Made by a program: the position numbers and the translations under genes. Source: Heterodera schachtii (Eukaryota; Nematoda; Chromadorea; Rhabditida; Heteroderidae). From it: DNA of 64,000 bases. The notes beneath the pieces are model-generated. The model was not told the origin of the DNA, searched no databases, and worked only from the letters and a program-made list of their open reading frames with translations. Positions 1 to 10,478 of this stretch are shown piece by piece. Positions within the stretch are counted from its first letter, which is position 1; each line of letters starts with the position of its first letter. The DNA lies in NCBI GenBank assembly GCA_023374025.1, contig SIJG01000003.1, positions 1,890,416 through 1,954,415 on the forward strand. Reading direction: 5' to 3'.

Positions 1-309
1 CCCCCCCCCCCCTCCCTCCCTTTGACGATTCCCCCTCAACCCCCCCCCCATCCCCATCACTTTTTGTGTCGTCACAAAGTGCCGTTTTCCATTTTTCAAA
101 TTGTTATAACTTATGTTTCGTCTAATCAAAAGATAACTGATCACTGATTGACTAGCCCTTTTCTATTCATCAGCCCTTCTCTGAACAGTGACCTAGTGAT
201 TTATTCAACCTTTTCTGATCAGTGATTTGTGCAGCCTTCCTAATATCTGTGAAATTTTGCAACGATAAAAGCATGTGAATTTCCTATTTATTGCTGATCC
301 TCAAAACCG
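1..309. other. No gene seen; AT-rich intergenic DNA after a poly-C start
   Basis: The window opens in C-rich low-complexity sequence, then runs into AT-rich DNA with several TGATCA/CTGATC words. I see no coding signal. Confidence 0.5.
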
Positions 310-720
310 TGAAGAAATTCCAATCATACATGTGCAAGGGGTGTCTCAGGCCAAGGGCCAGACGACTTACGATTGAGCCAGGGGGGGTGTATCGGGACCG
401 ATTTTTCATACGAAGGTCCAAATTTTCTCCGGCGACGACTTTTTTTTTTTTTTTTGCTATTCAAAAGACCTTTTTTTGCGGCGCGTTTTTCCCAAAAAAC
501 TTTTGGGAAGGGGATGGCGGGCGGTCCGGCGGTGCCGATAGGCGCCGCCGGAAAAAGGATTTCGCTAAGAAAATTGTGCAAATTTTTAATTTTCCTCCTT
601 TGTTACGACCCCCCTCCACGACGGCCCTTCCTCTTTTACAGCCGCCCCCCTTACGACGAACGAGGGGAGGGGGGGGGGGGGGGTGTCGAGCCACCCCTTG
701 CACATGTATGGTTTCAATTG
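310..720. repeat. Terminal-inverted-repeat element with GC-rich core hairpin and G-run
   Basis: The left end around 318-341 (CATACATGTGCAAGGGGTG) returns as its reverse complement at about 690-710, so the segment is bounded by inverted repeats. Inside are a GC-rich imperfect hairpin at 523-552 (core GGTGCCGATAGGCGCC) and a G-run at 668-683. Related core hairpins occur at 6181-6208, 38885-38912 and 49288-49325. The open reading frames here are low-complexity and I do not regard them as genes. It is probably a non-autonomous DNA transposon. Confidence 0.55.
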
Positions 721-933
721 AAGTGATTTGCTCTGACTGATCAAGGTCCGGAAAAACATTGATCAGTGTGCATTTTAGGCCAATCGAATTTAGTCTGAGC
801 CCACCAATTCATAACATAAATTGTCCAATTTTTACCAAGCCCACTGTCAAATCTGAGCCCATTTATTGAGCGCGTACTGCTTGAGCTCCTCCTCCATTCG
901 TTGTAGAATCATTGTAATTTGTTATTTTAAAAA

Positions 934-2533
934 ATGCTTTCTTCTTCCGCCTGCTGTACTCTGTTGGCCGCCCTCATTTTGGCGGCGTTTGTCGCCGTGG
1001 GCAACGCACAAACGGTGAAGCAGTGCTTGTGCTCCAAAATTCAGCCGTGTACCAACAAATACATGAACACGTGAAAAACCTGCATGCGGCAGTGTAAGGT
1101 AAGCATCAACAAAACAATTCCCAAAAATGCCGGAAGTCAAAACACCGAGGCCAAAGTGCCCAAGTTGGAATTCTGAGGCAAAGTGTCGGAATTCGCCCTT
1201 TAATTCCCGCCGGTTGGGATCACTCCCGGCTAAGTATTCTAAAAACTCGATTAGAACCTTCCGAGTCCCAAAATGCCGAAATTCGAAATTGCGTTCATCC
1301 AATTCCCGTCAATTTAGACCACTATACTAAACACGGCATCAGGGATTGGCAAAGGTCGGGGCCCGGCATTTTGGAATTAGAAAAAAACTATGTACTCCTT
1401 GTTAGGGTTCTGATTTTTTGCTCAGAGCCATCTGCCCGGCGTGGGGGCAACGTGGACAGATTGGGCCACTGTATGGACAGCAACTCGGCACTGCTCCAAT
1501 CGACGATCAAATGCACCCAATCGCATAGCCAAACGGCGTAAGCTTTTGCCATGGGAGACTGATTTGTATAAAAAACAATAAAAAATTTCCTCATTTTCGA
1601 TGTGCCAAATCGCCGTCCGCGGTTAAGCAGGTGCCAAAGCGATACCCGGAAACGTTGGAAATTGCAACGATCAGTGAGATCAACCGGATGATCAACTGAA
1701 TGTAAGCCGGTAGAAGGGATCAGCTGACAGATAGAGAGGCGGCATACATCAAAAGGATTGATCCAGTAGTTAAGGATAATAATTATGAGACAAACAAATC
1801 ACATGTCGATAAAATGATAAGAATTTTTTTTGATCACGCAAAAATGGAAGAACTAAAACATTCAAACAGTAAAAGATTGATCACATGAATTTCTGATCAT
1901 GGAATGAGGGACTGTTGGTTGGTCTCTGCTGATCAGTGCCCTTTTAAATTTTTGATCAATGATGGAAAACAATGGGCACGAGGGGGCTGCTGGCCAAGAA
2001 TTCGAGAAACAAAAAATCCGTTAGGCTTTTCTCGAGTCGAGACCGATCTTCGAATGGCATTAATAAAACAATGCCCTAAAACAAACACTTTATGACTTTG
2101 GCATTTTGATTTCTTTGTCAGTGCCACTTTGTTGCGTTGGCCCCATAGAAAGTGCCATTTTAACCCAAAAATACCGCTCCCTTCCGCACATTCGTTTTGC
2201 GCAGGTGCGGCTTGAGCTTACCGCCGGACAATGTGTTGGTACAGCAGGTGAAGCGGTGCGCCATCAACAGCGGATGAACACAGCCAACGCGAAAGCGATG
2301 TGCAAATGCGCGGCCGCCGCGGGCGTTAAGTGAGTGATTAAAATTTTTGTCGATTAGCTCGAGACTCTCGTAAACAAAACAAAAGCAATTAAATTTGAAG
2401 TTTGAATCTAATCAAACAATGACCCAATAGTCATTTAGCAACACAATTTGTACTAATTGCCCAATTACTATTTTGTTTGTTTTTTTCCAGAAATTTGACA
2501 CCTGCCGTCTGCGCAAGGATCCGATTCACCTAA
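934..2533 (+). pseudogene. Small secreted cysteine-rich nematode protein gene, disrupted
   Basis: Five exon-like blocks are visible: 934-1098, 1426-1537, about 1600-1701, 2205-2329 and 2491-2533. Block 1 starts with a clear signal peptide (hydrophobic core LLAALILAAFVAV, then NAQ) followed by QTVKQCLCSKIQPC. Later blocks read GHCMDSNSALLQSTIKC, VPKRYPETLEIATISEINRM, CGLSLPPDNVLVQQVKRC and KAMCKCAAAAGVKNLTPAVC, with TAA at 2531-2533. The even cysteines and conserved phrases recall a nematode-specific secreted family of unknown function; this is from memory. The reading is broken: in-frame TGA at 1072-1074 and 1697-1699, frame changes near 1443-1450 and 2272-2277, and intron 2 ends TTTTCG instead of an AG (1598-1599). 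I call it a pseudogene, but one-base assembly errors could explain several lesions. Confidence 0.6.
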
Positions 2534-2610
2534 ACTAAACATGATCCGACCAAATAACAACAAAATCCCTAACATTTTTTTTGTGATGGATTCATGTACA
2601 GTATTTAAAA

Positions 2611-3616
2611 TTTGTATAAAATGAAGAAGCCTATCAGAAAGAGCATAAAATTGTCTTTCGAATTGCCGTTTGAATGGTGGGTCTACGATTTATACCCTTT
2701 TAGGTATGGGCACTTGAATTTCGATGTTGATCATTTTTACTGTATAATGTACTTTTCCTTAAGAAATACAGTACTTTTGTAGCGTGACTGGACAATCCGA
2801 CAGTGGACAATTCGACAGTGGAAATCCGACAGTTGGACAATCCGACAGTGAGGACAATTCGACAGAAGTGGACAATCCGACAGTAAATTTAAATTTTTTA
2901 AATATTTTCTAGTCACCCCAACAGATTATTATTCCTATAAATATCTCAATTCTCAAATCAATTTAGCTTATACTTGTTAACAAATTAAAAAATGTTTGGT
3001 ATGCTAGTAACTAAAATACAATAAAATAAATAAATATGCAAAACTAAATTTGGAGTGACCCATAAAACTAAAGTGATGAGAATGAAAGTGATTTTTGCTA
3101 ATCAAAATGTTTGCAAAAAGTATTGACCATTCCGTTTACCTATTCAAATGGATTCGTCTTCCTCAAAAGAAGGAGAAATTTATGAACCCATTCCACAAAT
3201 TCAAGCAGTCCAACCCAATCCACATCTCACCAATCCCTACTAATCTCTACTAAATGAAAATTCCTGAGCTCTCATCAGTGGCTTGAAAATCATGAAACAA
3301 ATTGAATTGAATTGAGATATTTATAGGAAATAATCTGTTGAGATGACTAGAAAATATTTTAAAATTTAAATTTACTGTCGGATTGTCTACTGACGGATTG
3401 TCCACTTATGTCGAACTGTCCTCACTGTCGGTTTGTCCAACTGTCGGATTGTCCACTGTCAAATTGTCCACTGTCGGATTGTCCGGGAGCCCTTTTGTAG
3501 ACACCAAAATTGAAGTGCCCATACCTCATCGGATATAAGTCTTAGAGACTTGTGATTTTTTGCATATTGTAGAGAATTTTATGCTCTTTCTGATAGGCTT
3601 CTTCATTTTTTACAGA
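2611..3616. mobile_element. Foldback-type element with about 300-bp inverted arms built from repeated GACAATCCGACAGTG modules
   Basis: The left arm (about 2611-2975) and right arm (about 3305-3616) are reverse complements over most of their length. From the outside in, each arm carries a GAAGAAGCCTATCAGAAAG end, a GGTATGGGCACTT block, then a run of roughly six tandem modules of the type GACAATCCGACAGTG (2791-2886; reverse at 3373-3485), then an AT-rich block ending TATTTATAGGAATAAT. The loop of about 330 bp carries no recognisable transposase. The structure fits a non-autonomous foldback or long-TIR DNA transposon. A related copy lies at 5337-6521. Confidence 0.75.
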
Positions 3617-5336
3617 AAAATTTTCCAACCCCCTAGGGATTTTTTTCGAAAATTTTCCCGATTTCAAGCCATTTTGGCTTTTAGGATCACCATGAAGGAG
3701 TGATCTGATCAAGTTGGCGTAAAAGACTTTTTTGACCAGCATAAAAAGTTATGTTAGCATTAATTATTTCAGAATTTTTGGCCCATAAAATATTAATTAA
3801 TTTTGTCATTTTCAAATCTACCATAAACTTATGACCATCCAAAAATAGGATGTGGTACACTCAGGCGAAAGTTGTTCCGTCACTAAATATTCCTTAGAGA
3901 AGATAATGATGCCTTTGGAAAGCCCACAGAAAATGCTATAAAAAACGTCAAAATATTAAGCGTAAAAGATTTCACTGAAAAGTTTTATCAAAGCAAATAG
4001 CAGTTGGGAGCACCCTACCATAAACATATGACCATGACTGTATTGCAAAAAGCGTCAATTAATATGTGAAAATGATTTTCAAAGTGATGCCACGGACCAT
4101 CCGAACATTTTTGCTAAGTTATTGTGATGAATATATGTAGTGACAGTTTAACGGAAAAAATTATTTGCGGCTTTCGACAACATTTGGTCAAGAGTCGGGG
4201 TTCAGAATTGGTCAAAAATAATAAAAACAATGCCGAATTCGTGCTCACAAATCAGCACCTTAAAATAGCCCTAGAAAAATTTTCCCAGGCTTTTCAAAAA
4301 AAAAAACGGGACCATGCCCCTTTGCCTTAATTTCAGGAAGTGTTCTGAACAGAAAATCCAACGTTCCAAAAATCCGTTCTCATAATACACGTAGTGCCAA
4401 TCCTATCGTCTCAAAAATGTCTTATTTTGCCACGTCTTTAAAATTTTCGGCAACTTTGCTGGTCATTAATTAGTTAATGACTATGCCAGGTCACTTTAGC
4501 AGCGTAAAGTTCGAAAACATTATCCAGGGTTTTCCTGCCTAATTGGAGCCAGGTCAAGGTCGAATTTATGTATATCTATTTAAAGTTTTCATTGCTATTG
4601 TTGAAAATTATGGTTCGAATCTCCGTTTTTGCACATTTTGTCAATGACTCATGCTTCTGAATGGACGGAAAAAAGAAAAAAAGCGGCAATAATATTTTAT
4701 AGATAAGTATGGGCGTTCTATTACTTTTCCTTTTTATTTTTGTTTCTCTCAATTTTATGTACTATCTCTTCATTTTAACAATGAAAAAAACAACATTTAC
4801 TTTGTGACGTTTGAATTTTTTTCCTACACGTTAAATCAGCTTCAAATTTTGCATATCGATTGAGAAAAAATTTTTGCATCGATTTCTATGTTTACTTTTT
4901 GATTTTATCTGTGAGTTCAAAAGTTATAAAATAAAACCAAAAACGCATTTCTTTTCCTCTCCTTTTGGCGTACTATTTTCACGTCTCTAACATATGAAAA
5001 TACAAAATTTGCAAATGCTAAATTGGCGTTTTGTTTTTCGCGCCAACGATTTATTGCCGCTTTTTTTTCCTTTTTTTTACCGTCCATGGCTGCTAACCAA
5101 CGCTTTCTTTCCTTCATTTTGTTTATTAATTAGTACAATTGATTTTTGCCGTTTTGTGTTCCTTTGCCCTCCCCCAATGTCCACCAACTCACTCATTAAT
5201 TATTTACCTCTCCCAAGCCAATCTTTTTTAAACATAATCCCACTTCCCATTAATTGTTTTTTTTAAATTATTGTTAGCCCATGGGCTGTTGCCCCTGACT
5301 TTACCTTGCCCCTGAGCTTCTTTCCGAGCAGGCCAT
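3617..5336. other. AT-rich intergenic stretch, no gene seen
   Basis: No coding pattern was found. There is a short direct repeat (CTACCATAAACNTATGACCAT) at about 3821 and 4015. A segment at about 3625-3720 resembles, in reverse orientation, 47405-47495, so it is probably a dispersed repeat. Confidence 0.45.
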
Positions 5337-5518
5337 AGTTCCGACAGTGAGGACAATGCGACAGAGGTGGACGATCGGACAGAGGACAATCCGACAGTAA
5401 AATGCACAAAAAAGTATGAAAATTCCGTCGCCGAAGGGGACCGATTGTGCCATAATCTAACAGAGCGGCTTTCGTGTGCGAGGAATGGCATGAAAAACGC
5501 TTTATTAATAAATAAATA

Positions 5519-5910
5519 TGTAACTATGGGTCGGGGTCAGTTCGGCGCGGACCATTTCGGCGCCGCAAAGTTTGAAATGCTATAACTTTTTTATTTGTCA
5601 TTTAATTTTAGCCAATCTGGCGTCATTTGAAAGCCTCTATATTTATATGTCAAAATAGAAAAGAATGATTCAAAAATAAAAAAGTTATGGCACGCGGCGC
5701 CGAAAAAGCCAAGAAAAGGTCAATTTTTGAGGTTTTTTGGCCATAACTTTTTTGTAAACTGACTAAATTTTTTGAAATTTTGCAGGATAATTGAGAATTT
5801 AAAGAGCTATCTAATGATAACAAAAAATATTTAATTTGGTTGATAATTAAAAAAATTGTTAGCAACGGCGCCGAAAAGGCCAGCGCCGAAGTGGGCGGTT
5901 CCCGTAACTA
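5519..5910. repeat. TIR element with TTCGGCGCC ends, nested in the foldback element
   Basis: The left end reads GTCAGTTCGGCGCGGACCATTTCGGCGCC. The right end, read on the other strand, gives CCGCCCACTTCGGCGCTGGCCTTTTCGGCGCC. The interior is AT-rich and partly self-complementary (GCTATAACTTTTTTATTTG / GGCCATAACTTTTTTGT). Similar ends occur at 41160-41215, about 47490 and about 52555, so this is a dispersed family. It has no coding capacity. Confidence 0.6.
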
Positions 5911-5963
5911 TCGCTTACAAAATGCCAACCCAAACTAATTGCAACGAGATTATCTTTTAGACT

Positions 5964-6363
5964 GGATTCGCCAGGCCCGTATCCAAAAACTTAGGGGAGG
6001 GCACCCGAAGAGCTTTTTTTTTTTTTTTGCTCTTCGGGCCAACAAAAATTTTGGATTAGTAATTTTTCCAAATCTTTAGCGTCGGAGGCAAAAACAGGAA
6101 TTAGTAGATGTTTTGCGCCGAAAAATCGCAGATTTTGCCATTTGGATCAATTTTTCAAAAAATAATGGTTAAATTCGGACCCGGCAGTGCCGCTAGGCGC
6201 CGCCGGGAAACATTTTTGAAAATTTAATGCAATCTGATAAGAAAATATTGTAAATTTTCAGAAAAGTTGCCCATTTTTGCTTGAAAATTTTTTGATTTTT
6301 CATTTCGGGGGGGGGGGGCGGCACGTGCCCCCCCCCCATCTCCCTCCCTAGATAACGGGCTTG
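5964..6363. repeat. TIR element with GC-rich hairpin and G/C homopolymers
   Basis: The left end reads GGCCCGTATCC...TTAGGGGAGGG. The reverse of the right end reads AAGCCCGTTATCTAGGGAGGGAG. Inside are a GCTCTTCGGG/CCCGAAGAGC hairpin around a T-run, the core CGGCAGTGCCGCTAGGCGCCGCCGGG (6182-6207), and a G-run plus C-run around GGCACGTGCC (6306-6340). Part of the same end recurs inside an intron at 15610-15665. Confidence 0.5.
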
Positions 6364-6521
6364 CATTCGCACTCATTTTATATGCGTATTTTGGTTTTCT
6401 TGATTTGGCACAATCGGTCCCCTTCGACGACGGCATTTATTTTTGTTTATTTTACTGCTGATTATCCACTGTCCGATCGTCCACCTCTGTCGCATTGTCC
6501 TCACTGTCGGAATGTCCACTT

Positions 6522-9480
6522 TCTATCCAATTCTCCAGTCACGCCCCAACCCTCGAAAAATTTTAAATATCAAAAAATCAAATATTTGTTTTATCTATGA
6601 CCAGTTGTCATCAGATATCAAAATAAATATAATTTTCGTTGCCAATAACCTTGACAAACCCCAAAACATGAATTTTATCTTCTAGCGTATGCTGACCCCT
6701 TCCTTCCTCCTGCCTTCCACTTTTGCATAAACCTAAGATAGAAATGAGATAAATATTGAACAACTTCACAGAATCATTCTTCATTGTAACCTCATCCGAT
6801 GTCAATCCATCCCTCCCCCTTCGCTCCTCTTCCCTCTTGATTTAAAACTGATTTCTTAAAATCCATTTACATTGGCATTTAACAATGTTTACAAGCTTAA
6901 TCTATGGCAGCGCAAAATATTCAAAACGTAAATAATAATAATAAAATTACCCTAGTGTCAGCATGTCCGAGTCAGTAGCGACTCCTTTCAGCAATCCAAA
7001 CTTTTTTTCTAAACTTGTTTGACTTATAAGCTGAAAATAGCCACAAAAAAGAACATTTGGAGATTTGACCTCTGAGGAATTCCGACATTTGAGTACTCTA
7101 TATTTGAGAGCCTCGAAATTTGAGGACCCCAAAATTTGAGAACATTGGATAACTCGAAGTTTAAGAGCTCGGGCATGCTGATAGTTCCTAAGCTTGAGCT
7201 ATTAATTAATGAAAAGTTCATTTTGTCATTAATGAGCGAGCCATTTTTAAGTGGCAATGCACACTGATGACTGCCAACGGGGGGCAGTGTGGAAAGATGT
7301 GTAACTGGCAAAAGAGGGCTGGACATCGCATCAGAGTCAAGCCCACACAGCAGCGGAAAGGGGCTGTGCTTATGCATGCCGGTAAAATAAAGAATTTATT
7401 TTGACCATTTTAAATTTTATAATTAATGTAGTTAAAGTGGGTTGGATGCGCACAAATGGCAAAAGCACACGGCTGAGCAGAGAGGGTGCACTTTTCTTTG
7501 CCGGTAAAATAAGGGATTAATTTTCGACCATTTTAAACTTCATCATCTTGATCAGAAACCTATTCGAAAACAATTAGTGTAAATAGAGATGAAATATATT
7601 AATATTGAAAATAACAAATAATTAAAACGAAAGAGAGATTGTTAATGAGTAACACCCTTTTAAGAAACCAATGTTCATGGATTCAAGGGCGGCAGCAATG
7701 ATTGAAATCGTCCCCATAGTCGACTGTCAGGAAGTTGTGGACGAAATGATGTGTTGATTTGGCATATTATATGATTTTGAAATATTGGAATACTATCACT
7801 TAAATTTTAAAAAATATGTATTTTTGACATTTTACTCGTAGATATTTACCGTCATTTATTTTTCAGTGAAATATAAAACCAATAACTTAATTTTGCCTGC
7901 TCTTTACTCATTTTCAAAAACCCAAATTTTGTTTTTTGAAAATTCTTTGTTCGTGGTTGCGAAATGTCTGTTTTTCGGGGTCAACAAGGTTGGGAGTCGG
8001 GGCTAGGATTTTAATTATTCCTTATAGCGGATTCAAATTTTCGCAGTCGCGAATTTTAGATCGCTGCAAACACGGAAATTTCAACTTTAGTTTAAAATCT
8101 CGATTCGTCGTAGTAAAAATCGAACAATTTCTTGCCGGCTGACCAAACCTTTAATTGCGCCATCGATGCCCCTGCAAATAATTGGATTTGAATGGGGCAA
8201 TATTCTCGACTTCAATTCCGCTCTTGGCACCACAAGCTCCGGCACTCATCAGCAGACAGATCAATCAACCCCGGAGAAAAGACCCACCCATTTTTCTGCC
8301 GGTTGTTTGGCTGTTGTTTTTGAAACTTATGTGCTAAAAAATGCCAAAATATGTACATTAAAATGAGGTACCATCCTTATTATTACCAAAAATCCATTTT
8401 TTGTTCAAGTTAGAGTTTTATATAGGTCAAAATTGATGTAATGTCCGTCTTCAGCGACTTCGAAAACCCCTAAAATTGTGTTTTCATTGTAATTTATGAA
8501 TTTCGAATTTTTGTTCGAATTCGGGTTCGGGATTCGGTATTTAGCAAAATAAAGGTCGTATTCGTGATCAGCGCCAAAAATTACCCTAGAAAAAGCTTTT
8601 TATTTGAAAATTTCAGAGGGGGTCACAAAACCGAAAAAACCCATTACCATTAGCACTTATTTTGGAGGTTTTTTTATAATCAGAGAGTAAATAAACATTT
8701 TTTTGACGACTTTTTTTCAATTTTTGGTGCCTTTAATCTCTTAAATTTAATCCTTTTTCAATTTTTTGTGCTGATTTTACCTTTTTGTGCTTTTTTCATG
8801 CTTATTTTGGGAAAATTTGGTGCAGTTTACAATGCTTAATCGGTGATTTTTTGTGCTGAAAACTGAGCACTCTAGTGATTACATATGTAAATAGAATAAG
8901 AATAAATTTTGTCAAGAAATTGGATTATCAAATTTTGTGATTAGCCCGAAGGTTTTTTCGAACTTAAATTTTTAAATTCTACTTTTTCTTTTAACATTTA
9001 ATTTTTAAAATTAAAAATGTAGTTTTTTTTCTTGGGATAAAATCGTTTTACTGGTAATAATTGAATTATGCCGTTTGCTACCGCACTGTACGCTGCCCGA
9101 ATTATTCTTCTTGGTCAATATATTGATGAGACAACAACTTTTCTTACAAATTCTTCTGTAAAAAACAACAAACAAATTTGCCAAAAATATATGATGAAAT
9201 TTAAAAATTCATTTGACCGAAGACAACTAATCATTTTCATATTTAACATGGTTTATGCACCGAGAATGTAGTTTTATTTTCATTTCTATAATAATTTGTA
9301 GGATTATAAATTATATGGACTAAAAAATCACAAATATGCACTAAAAATAACTTCAAAAAAATGGATTTAACTAAAAAATGTCAATTTTATTAAATCCATA
9401 TAATTCATAACTCTATTGATTAGGGACCCCCATTCTCTAGGATTGCCGAAGTCAATTATAAAACTATTGGTACTAATGCA
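6522..9480. other. Gene-poor AT-rich stretch; diverged tandem duplicate at 7380-7520
   Basis: No gene model holds. Two diverged direct copies, each ending GCCGGTAAAATAA followed by TTTTGACCATTTTAAA-like sequence, lie at about 7290-7430 and 7440-7550. They may be old exon or repeat relics. The rest is AT-rich with no coding signal that I trust. Confidence 0.4.
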
Positions 9481-9896
9481 CTTTACCCGACATAATTTTT
9501 TTGTCTAAATTAGAGTAGAGCGGGACCGGGAATTTTGGGCTTAACCGGGACCGGGACCTTTTCGGGTTGAAAAACCGGGAATTTTTGGCTGGGAAAAAAG
9601 CCAGGACTGATCCCGATCCCGGTCAAAACCGGGACCTCGGTACTCAGCTGTCCGTGTTTTGGTCCCGGTCCCGCTCTACTCTAGTCTAAATTAATGTAAA
9701 ATAGCTTCCGCGGGTTTCTGTGTCGCACGAGAATCACCAAAACAGCGCTTTTCGATGTTTGACAAAAAGTTCGATTTCGGGTTCTGGTGTACGGAATTAG
9801 TTGAAATGAACGCCAGATTCTTAATCAGCGATGCTGAAAATCCCCGGAAGCTATTTTACATGAATTTAGACAAAAAAATTATGTCGGGTAAAAAGC
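9481..9896. repeat. Old palindromic repeat, split by a MITE
   Basis: The left arm TTTACCCGACATAATTTTTTTGTCTAAAT (9482-9510), continued after the insertion by TAATGTAAAATAGCTTCCG (9690-9710), is matched in reverse by CGGAAGCTATTTTACATGAATTTAGACAAAAAAATTATGTCGGGTAAA (9845-9892). The centre is AT-rich. No coding capacity is seen. Confidence 0.7.
9511..9683. mobile_element. hAT-like MITE, 173 bp, with 8-bp target-site duplication
   Basis: The segment begins TAGAGTAGAGCGGGACCGGGA and ends GGTCCCGGTCCCGCTCTACTCTA, a terminal inverted repeat of about 20 bp. It is flanked by GTCTAAAT at 9503-9510 and again at 9684-9691. An 8-bp duplication and TAGAG-like ends are typical of hAT-superfamily elements. 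The interior is rich in CCGGGA/TCCCGG and encodes no transposase, so it would be non-autonomous. The opposite arm of the surrounding palindrome shows the unoccupied sequence, which supports a real insertion. Confidence 0.8.
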
Positions 9897-10478
9897 TATT
9901 AACTTAAATTTGGACCATAATGTCAATTGATCATGCATCCTTAACATTTTTTCTAATTGCTCTCAGTTGACTGACAATGAGACGAGACAATTCTCCAATT
10001 ATTATGTCATTTTGTCTTAGCAGAACGGAACCACAGGGTTCCCAATCGATGAAATCACTGAAAAAAACAATTTTCTGAACATTTTTTGATCCTATCGCCA
10101 TTTTTATTTGAACCTTATTGAATGAAAATGAAAGTTTATCACGCTATTTTCATTGAAATTGGTCAAACAAATTATAATAATAATATTCCTTGGACAGGAG
10201 GAGGGACACCAAAAGGGGCACAAAGTGAGAACGGTTGAAATGGGTGGAGGCGCTAAGGGGTGACAGTGGGCGATTATACAAAGCGATGGATGACCCGGGA
10301 TTTGGTGCCATGCTGCACCGTTCTGCCCCTTCTAAATTCTGTTATCATTTTAATTAAACGGGATGGATTGGGGGATACGATAACCCTCTTTATGATCACA
10401 AATTAAACACGCGCACGCACACACACATCAGTGACACCCGTTTTTGTTTCTGTTTGGAGATGACACATGGCAAAACCA
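9897..10478. other. Intergenic region downstream of the Dopey gene
   Basis: AT-rich DNA with a short CA-type repeat at about 10407-10430. It lies 3' of the minus-strand Dopey stop codon and probably holds its 3' untranslated region. I did not identify a clear polyadenylation signal. Confidence 0.4.

Larger units (their letters stand above)
5337..6521. mobile_element. Second foldback element, related to 2611-3616 and carrying two nested insertions
   Basis: The left end (5339-5400) has GACAGTGAGGACAATGCGACAGAGGTGGACGATCGGACAG-type modules, which return in reverse at about 6466-6521. The arms extend inward: GAAGGGGACCGATTGTGCC near 5436 matches its reverse complement near 6409. Between the arms lie two other inverted-repeat segments (5519-5910 and 5964-6363), which suggests later insertions. 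No transposase is visible. Confidence 0.7.

Noticed and set aside
291..740. A 149-codon plus-strand frame and overlapping frames
   Set aside because: It covers an inverted-repeat element with T- and G-runs. All frames are low-complexity.
1072..1699. The TGA codons in the first gene read as selenocysteine or stop-codon readthrough
   Set aside because: They are accompanied by frame changes and a lost acceptor, and I see no SECIS-like structure. Decay or sequence error is simpler.
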